Assembly: GCF_024609785.1 (NCBI RefSeq)
Contig: NZ_JANHJQ010000011.1
Span: 105,986-169,985, forward strand
Source of the DNA: Pseudalkalibacillus decolorationis
Lineage (GTDB): Bacteria > Bacillota > Bacilli > Bacillales > Fictibacillaceae
DNA length: 64,000 nucleotides
Direction: 5' to 3'
A model generated the notes under the pieces. The model ran no database searches. It was not told the DNA's origin and was given only the letters and a program-made list of their open reading frames with translations. Positions 59,508 to 64,000 of the stretch are shown here, one piece after another (within the stretch, counting starts at the first letter, position 1; each line of letters begins with the position of its first letter). The position numbers and the translations under genes are program-made.

Positions 59508-61529
59508 TTATACTGCTTTCGATTCCTTCATTCCTTGCTGTAATTGATACATTTGATAATACTTCCCTTGTGTTTTCATGAGTTGATCATGGTTTCCACG
59601 TTCAACAATTTGTCCGCGGTCAAGGACAAGGATCTGATCTGCACTTTTGATCGTAGATAGTCGATGGGCAATAATAAACGTCGTCCGTCCCTTCTTAAGG
59701 ACATCAAGAGCTTCTTGAATAATCGCTTCGGTTTCTGTATCGATATTAGCTGTCGCTTCATCGAGAATAAGAATCGCTGGATTATAGGCAAGTGCCCGTG
59801 CAAAGGAGATGAGTTGCCGCTGACCAGCTGATAGGGTACTTCCCTTTTCAACAACCGGTTCATCAAACCCTTTCGGAAGCTGGCTAATAAACGGTTCTGC
59901 TCCAACATCCTTCAGCGCCTTTTCAACTTGCTCACGAGTAATAGAAGGGTCATCAAGACTTACATTCGATGCAATTGTTCCTGTGAACAAAAATGGATCC
60001 TGAAGGACAATTCCCATATGCTTTCTAAGATCCTGCCTTGAAATCTTCTGGATATCCTGACCATCAATAATAATCTTACCGTGTTTAATATCATAAAAGC
60101 GGAACAGCAGGTTCATGATCGAGCTCTTACCTGATCCAGTGTGACCTACAAGAGCAACTGTCTCACCTTGCTTCGCTTCAAATGAAATGTTTTTCAGAAC
60201 ATAGTCTTTCTCTTTATAGGCGAACGTTACATCATCAAACACGACATTCCCTTTATAACGAGGTAGGGCTGTGTTCGAGACGTTCTCACCTTCCCGGTCC
60301 AACAATCGGAAAACGCGTTCTCCAGATACAAGTGCCTGTTCAAGATTAGCTAGTTGGGTTACAATCCCAGTCACCGGCTGGAACATTCGGTTTAAATAAT
60401 CGACAAATGCATATAACACACCAACTGAAACCGCTGCTCCTGCTGTTAACGAAGCACCACCAAAGTACCAGATTAATGTTACAAATGCGACATTTCGAAG
60501 CAGATTCACTAGATTATGTGACATGATCGCTTCAAGGTTTAGTAACTTATTACGATACTGAAAATATTCCTCGTTAACCTCTTCAAACTCTTTTGTCGTT
60601 TCCTTTTGTCGACGGAAAGCTTGAATGATCGTCATCCCTTGAATCGATTCATTAATCATCGCATTCAAATCGCTTAACCGCGATCGAATCAGATGGTTAT
60701 ATTTAGACGCAAACTTTCTGTACATGATAATCCAAACAAATAGAATTGGGATAATAATCGTACAGATTAATGCGAGTCGTGCATCCAAGAAAAACAAGGC
60801 AGTAAGGATTCCGAGAATATAGATAATCCCAGTAAAAAATTGTGCCAATACCGTAACATACAACTCGCGTATTGCTTCGGTATCATTCGTGATTCTTGAA
60901 ACCACCTTACCCGCAGGAAGATTATCAAAGTAGTTGACAGGTAATCGTTGGATTTGGCCAAAGACATCTGTTCTCATTCTTTGAATAATTCGATTCGCCG
61001 ATCGTTGCAGCAAATAGCTCTGTCCATAAGTGAAAAATGATGCGATAACCATCAGACCAAGATAAAGTGCACTAAGGTAAATAAGCCTTTTAATTTCTGG
61101 CTGGTAAAAGCCAAGAAGTTGGTTATTCGTCAGTTCATCGACTTCATAAGTTGCACTTTTCTCCCCATTTTCAATGGTCATTGTTCCGTTATCAATGGAA
61201 CGTTCCCCATCAAAGGGCACAGGTTCGTCAATAAAGTAATAATCACGCTTCACCTGGAGGATTCTTACTGTTGGTTTTTCCGATGAATCCCCTTCGTAAT
61301 ACTCAGTACGAACATAAAGATCTCCTTTATATTGAACGGTATCCTCGCCAGAATCTTTGACTTTTACCCACGGCTCCTCAATTCCGAGAATATGGTTGTC
61401 GATCATCTTTTTTGCAATAAAAGGACCCGTAAGTTCTGTTCCTACTGCAAGTGCGAGCATGATTAATGCAATAATAATCGTCTTTTTATAATGCAATGCG
61501 TATTTATATAGCCGTTTTCCTACGTTCAT
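59508..61529 (-). CDS. bmrD: Multidrug ABC exporter subunit BmrD (YheH)
   Basis: A 673-residue half-transporter, identical in length to B. subtilis YheH/BmrD. It has an extra extracytoplasmic domain between helices 1 and 2 (about 40-135), then the exporter membrane domain, then an ATPase with Walker A GHTGSGKSS, Q-loop VLQDPFLFTG, signature STLSAGQRQL, Walker B AILILDEATANIDT with the catalytic Glu, and switch His in IAHRLST. It pairs with BmrC, 5 bases upstream. The ATG is followed immediately by NVGKRLYKYALHYKK. Catalytic residues are intact. Confidence 0.93.
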   Translation of the reverse strand: MNVGKRLYKYALHYKKTIIIALIMLALAVGTELTGPFIAKKMIDNHILGIEEPWVKVKDSGEDTVQYKGDLYVRTEYYEGDSSEKPTVRILQVKRDYYFIDEPVPFDGERSIDNGTMTIENGEKSATYEVDELTNNQLLGFYQPEIKRLIYLSALYLGLMVIASFFTYGQSYLLQRSANRIIQRMRTDVFGQIQRLPVNYFDNLPAGKVVSRITNDTEAIRELYVTVLAQFFTGIIYILGILTALFFLDARLALICTIIIPILFVWIIMYRKFASKYNHLIRSRLSDLNAMINESIQGMTIIQAFRRQKETTKEFEEVNEEYFQYRNKLLNLEAIMSHNLVNLLRNVAFVTLIWYFGGASLTAGAAVSVGVLYAFVDYLNRMFQPVTGIVTQLANLEQALVSGERVFRLLDREGENVSNTALPRYKGNVVFDDVTFAYKEKDYVLKNISFEAKQGETVALVGHTGSGKSSIMNLLFRFYDIKHGKIIIDGQDIQKISRQDLRKHMGIVLQDPFLFTGTIASNVSLDDPSITREQVEKALKDVGAEPFISQLPKGFDEPVVEKGSTLSAGQRQLISFARALAYNPAILILDEATANIDTETEAIIQEALDVLKKGRTTFIIAHRLSTIKSADQILVLDRGQIVERGNHDQLMKTQGKYYQMYQLQQGMKESKAV

Positions 61530-61534
61530 CGTTT

Positions 61535-63289
61535 TTACACCACGCCTTCTGAGAGACCAGCTTCTAGCTGTTGACGTTCATATTGTTCTAAGTACCAGCC
61601 TCCACTTTCCAATAACTGTTTATGTGTTCCTTCTTCAACAATCCGGCCTTCATCCAATACGAGAATCCAGTCCGCATGTTGTACTGCTGACAACCGATGT
61701 GTTGTAATCAGTGTCGTCTTACCTGCCCGTTCATTACGTATGCTGTTAATAATCTTTGCTTCTGTCTTCCCATCAACTGCAGACATTGCATCATCTAATA
61801 GTAAAATTTCCGGGTTCACCAATAAAGCACGAGCAATCGATATACGTTGCTTCTGTCCACCCGATAAGGCAACCCCTTTTTCCCCTACAAGTGTCTGCAT
61901 GCCTTGCGGGAGGTTTTCGATATCGCCTGCCAACGAGGAAAGCTCAACAACATCGTTTAACCGTTTCTCTGATGTATCAGAGACTCCGAATAAAATATTT
62001 TCTTTAACAGATCGTGAAAACAGAATTTGCTGTTGTGGTACATACCCTAACCAGCTTTGAAGCTGTGAAAGTGAAATTTCTTCGATCGGTACATTGGAAA
62101 TCGACACCTTTCCAGTCCCCGGTGGGTATTCCCTTAGAAATTGTTTCACGAGAGTTGTCTTTCCGCTCCCTGTTTTCCCAACGATACCAAGTGTTTGGCC
62201 TCTCTTTAATGAAAAAGAGATATCCTTTAAATTATCAACCTGTGAACTCGGATAACGGAAGGTTACTTGATCAAAAATAATTTCATCTGGATTGTGAAAT
62301 GAGACAACATCTTCGGTATCCTTTACGTCTGGCTTATAATCCAACGTTTCATTAACCCTGTCTAATGAAGCATTACCGCGCTGCAAAATATTAATTAATT
62401 CTCCGACAGCGAACATTGGCCAAATCATCATTCCAAGATAGACGTTAAATGAAACGAGCTGTCCGAGCGTTAACGTGTTATGGAAAACAAGATAGGCACC
62501 ATAGCCTAATCCGATTAAGTAACTGATTCCAACAAGGACTTTGATTGTCGGCTCGAATAACGAATCAATTTTAGCAACCTCTATATTTTTCTTATAAACA
62601 TCATCTGTCATATTAGCAAAACGTTTGTTATCTGCCTTTTCCTGAACATAAGCACGGATCACCCTTACACCTGAAACCGATTCAAGCACCTGGTCATTCA
62701 GTTCCCCAAAGGAATCCTGTGCCAATGTATACCGTTTATGAATAAGCTTTCCATAACGATTCATCAAGAGGGCCATAATCGGCAGTGGTAATAGTGCTGC
62801 AATCGTTAACTGCCAGCTGATTGTGAATCCCATAACTAACAGTATCGTAATCATAAATAAGCTTGAGTCAACAAGTGTAAGAATCCCGAAGCCCGCGGTA
62901 ATCGAAATCGCTTTTAAATCATTCGTGGCACGGGCCATCAGATCACCGGTTCGATATTTCTCATAAAACGTCGGTGTCATCTTAAGTAAGTGTCGCATAA
63001 AGCTTGAACGCATTGTTCTTTCCACGAGAAAAGAACCACCGAACAACTGGTACATCCATACATAACACAATATATAATTGACAATCATCAAGCCTAAATA
63101 AAACCCTACAATTTGAAATAATCGCTCTTTTGTCATTGCTCCGATTGTCATTTCATCGATCGCTATCCCGATTAATTTCGGAGGAATAACCTCAAAAACG
63201 TTTACTATTTGGAGCAAAATAATTGCTATCGTGTATCGCTTCCAATGTTTTTTGAAAAACCACCCTAATTTGCCTAATACTGAAAACAT
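61535..63289 (-). CDS. bmrC: Multidrug ABC exporter subunit BmrC (YheI)
   Basis: A 584-residue half-transporter (B. subtilis YheI is 585). Membrane domain to about residue 310; ATPase with Walker A GKTGSGKTT, Q-loop YVPQQQILFS, signature VALSGGQKQRIS, Walker B EILLLDDAMSAVDG, switch His in ITTHRLSA. The Walker B ends in Asp, where the catalytic Glu normally stands, so this subunit contributes the degenerate ATP site of the heterodimer. AAAGGAGAGAAAGC places the start at 63289; the open frame reaches a GTG 7 codons earlier. Preceded by an attenuator-like leader. Confidence 0.93.
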   Translation of the reverse strand: MFSVLGKLGWFFKKHWKRYTIAIILLQIVNVFEVIPPKLIGIAIDEMTIGAMTKERLFQIVGFYLGLMIVNYILCYVWMYQLFGGSFLVERTMRSSFMRHLLKMTPTFYEKYRTGDLMARATNDLKAISITAGFGILTLVDSSLFMITILLVMGFTISWQLTIAALLPLPIMALLMNRYGKLIHKRYTLAQDSFGELNDQVLESVSGVRVIRAYVQEKADNKRFANMTDDVYKKNIEVAKIDSLFEPTIKVLVGISYLIGLGYGAYLVFHNTLTLGQLVSFNVYLGMMIWPMFAVGELINILQRGNASLDRVNETLDYKPDVKDTEDVVSFHNPDEIIFDQVTFRYPSSQVDNLKDISFSLKRGQTLGIVGKTGSGKTTLVKQFLREYPPGTGKVSISNVPIEEISLSQLQSWLGYVPQQQILFSRSVKENILFGVSDTSEKRLNDVVELSSLAGDIENLPQGMQTLVGEKGVALSGGQKQRISIARALLVNPEILLLDDAMSAVDGKTEAKIINSIRNERAGKTTLITTHRLSAVQHADWILVLDEGRIVEEGTHKQLLESGGWYLEQYERQQLEAGLSEGVV

Positions 63290-63324
63290 GCTTTCTCTCC
63301 TTTCATCCACACACCATTCGTTTG

Positions 63325-63387
63325 TTAACCGCCTTTAATCCGACCCAGCAGACTTACTTCTCTTTCCTTCTTTTTCGTTACATTCAT
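63325..63387 (-). CDS. Short ORF just upstream of bmrC (20 residues)
   Basis: Encodes MNVTKKKEREVSLLGRIKGG and a stop 35 bases before the bmrC ATG. AAAGGAGAAATTTTG gives it a strong ribosome-binding site. Its translation could be coupled to bmrC. No homologue recognised. Confidence 0.5.
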   Translation of the reverse strand: MNVTKKKEREVSLLGRIKGG

Positions 63388-63479
63388 CAAAATTTCTCCT
63401 TTCAAATTTTAAATAATGAGAGTTCAAAAAGTCGCTACAAAATTACCACTAGGTGCTTTTGAACATTATCTATAATAAA

Positions 63480-63510
63480 AAAAGTATGTTACACGGGGGC
63501 AACATACTTC
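63480..63510 (-). terminator. Second terminator-like hairpin in the bmrCD leader
   Basis: On the minus strand AAGTATGTT-GCCCCCGTGT-AACATACTT followed by TTTTTTATTAT. It lies between the first leader ORF and bmrC. Confidence 0.8.
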
Positions 63511-63542
63511 TTCTACACCAAAGGTTAATAGAAAATATAAAA

Positions 63543-63571
63543 AGCCCACGCCGATAGAGGTGGCATGAGCT
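63543..63571 (-). terminator. First terminator-like hairpin (attenuator) in the bmrCD leader
   Basis: On the minus strand AGCTCATGCC-ACCTCTATC-GGCGTGGGCT then TTTTTATATTTTC. Stem of 10 with G-U pairs. Its CATGCC arm also complements GGCATG within the end of the leader ORF (AAGGCATGGCGTGG), so an alternative antiterminator fold is possible. Confidence 0.75.
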
Positions 63572-63605
63572 GAAAAGACACGAATCCTAAATTAAGAAAG
63601 GAATC

Positions 63606-63692
63606 TCAACGTTCCACGCCATGCCTTGTTAAGTTGTATACACGAGAATCTGAACTGACCAGTTGTACTGAAATATCTACATACCTACGCAT
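63606..63692 (-). CDS. BmrB-like leader peptide (28 residues)
   Basis: Encodes MRRYVDISVQLVSSDSRVYN followed by LTRHGVER. GAAAGGAGCGTGACGTC gives a strong RBS and a near-consensus promoter lies upstream. It ends just before two terminator hairpins and the ABC exporter genes. In B. subtilis, bmrB encodes a leader peptide in front of bmrCD whose translation controls readthrough in response to ribosome-targeting drugs; this is the positional equivalent, but shorter, and I do not see residue identity with bmrB from memory. Confidence 0.68.
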   Translation of the reverse strand: MRRYVDISVQLVSSDSRVYNLTRHGVER

Positions 63693-63739
63693 GACGTCAC
63701 GCTCCTTTCAATTAATTGTAATTTATTAGTTCCTTAGAA

Positions 63740-63768
63740 ATTTTATACCATTCTGAATCAATTGTCAA
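63740..63768 (-). promoter_or_regulatory. Sigma-A promoter of the leader-bmrCD operon
   Basis: On the minus strand TTGACA (63768-63763), exactly 17 bases, TAAAAT (63745-63740). A perfect -35 and 5 of 6 at -10: one of the best promoters in the window. The start would be about 40 bases before the leader ORF. Confidence 0.82.
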
Positions 63769-63931
63769 AAGACTTTTGCCTATTTTTAAAATCTTTTTAC
63801 AATTGAATCAATTTCATAAATTAACTCCTTAGAGCTTCAAGGGGTTTAAGACACATAAAAAGGAGTACCTCCCTAACAAGTCGAAATGAGTAAGTGACCA
63901 AACAAACTCTAAGACTGGAGGAAGACTCCCT

Positions 63932-64000
63932 ATGACTATTATACGACAAGAAAGCCTGTTTGACCTGCATGAATTATATCAATTGGAACCTACCCAACGA
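63932..64000 (+). mobile_element. Start of an insertion-sequence transposase gene
   Basis: Only 23 codons are in the window: MTIIRQESLFDLHELYQLEP and TQR, with GGAGG upstream. The MTIIRQ-SLF-ELYQLEPT opening is what I recall for IS1182/DUF772-type transposases common in bacilli. The gene continues past the right edge. The left end of the element should lie within about 63830-63930 (between the bmrCD promoter and the ATG), but I cannot identify its terminal repeat without the other end. Confidence 0.72.

Noticed and set aside
1..64000. tRNA, rRNA, prophage or plasmid functions
   Set aside because: I found no cloverleaf, rRNA-like sequence, integrase, phage structural or plasmid replication gene. 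The only mobile-element gene is the transposase fragment at the right edge.

Overview
This window comes from a low-G+C, endospore-forming member of the Bacillaceae. It carries an alpha/beta-type small acid-soluble spore protein, YheC/YheD-type spore-coat ATP-grasp proteins, two YjcZ-type mini-proteins and a sporulation YhaL protein, and good matches to sigma-A, sigma-D, sigma-G and (less surely) sigma-B promoters. The gene order closely follows the hemE-to-yheI segment of the Bacillus subtilis chromosome as I remember it, so this is core chromosome and not a plasmid or prophage. I cannot name the species.

Layout. 0-9.3 kb: the start of hemH and hemE (haem synthesis), a membrane protein, a chemoreceptor, a class A penicillin-binding protein (pbpF), the haem monooxygenase hmoB and a diacylglycerol-kinase-like lipid kinase. 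9.7-17 kb: a DUF3243/DJ-1 pair, a ferritin-like protein, ecsABC divergent from hit, an uncharacterised protein, and the tryptophan transporter trpP with a clear TRAP-binding leader. 17-25.3 kb: small membrane proteins, yhaH, the transition-state regulator scoC, ypmS, two YjcZ peptides, the foldase prsA and yhaL. 25.4-36.6 kb: yhaM, then an efflux-type MFS gene with a CssRS-like secretion-stress two-component system inside what is normally the yhaM-yhaN-yhaO cluster, then yhaN, yhaO, a NatAB-like ABC exporter (yhaPQ) and yhzD. 37-48.6 kb: cytochrome c-551, an aldehyde dehydrogenase, a HAD phosphatase, an AAC(3)-like acetyltransferase, an SDR, yheA, yheB and three consecutive YheC/YheD-type ATP-grasp genes. 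48.7-59.3 kb: a PucR/CdaR-like regulator, an MsmX-type ATPase, an amino-acid ABC receptor and permease, a SASP, a KtrB/D-type potassium channel subunit, phosphatidylserine decarboxylase, a frameshifted zinc-dependent phospholipase C and an MFS transporter. 59.5-63.8 kb: the heterodimeric multidrug ABC exporter bmrCD behind an attenuator-like leader with two short ORFs and two terminators. The window ends inside a transposase gene.

Several genes act together in the cell envelope and secretion: PrsA (foldase), CssRS (misfolding sensor), Ecs (ABC transporter affecting secretion), ScoC (represses exoenzymes) and PbpF.

The most unusual content is intergenic. At least three families of short repeats fill most long gaps. 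Family A begins GAAAAGCGCAAGCGCCC and ends GGGCGCTGGAGCTAGACAT; about 18 full or partial copies are present, and they carry interchangeable inserts at fixed internal positions (a 53-bp module, a 121-bp element with inverted ends, or a family-B-like module). Family B is about 92 bp and ends in a GAAAGTAT/ATACTTTC hairpin. Family D is a conserved leader of about 160 bp followed by 8 or 2 tandem 52-bp hairpin units. A separate element near 7.1 kb strings together covarying hairpins with a constant TCC loop. Several apparent N-terminal gene extensions are read-through into these repeats, and I moved those starts inward to well-placed ribosome-binding sites. I saw no rRNA, tRNA or CRISPR array.
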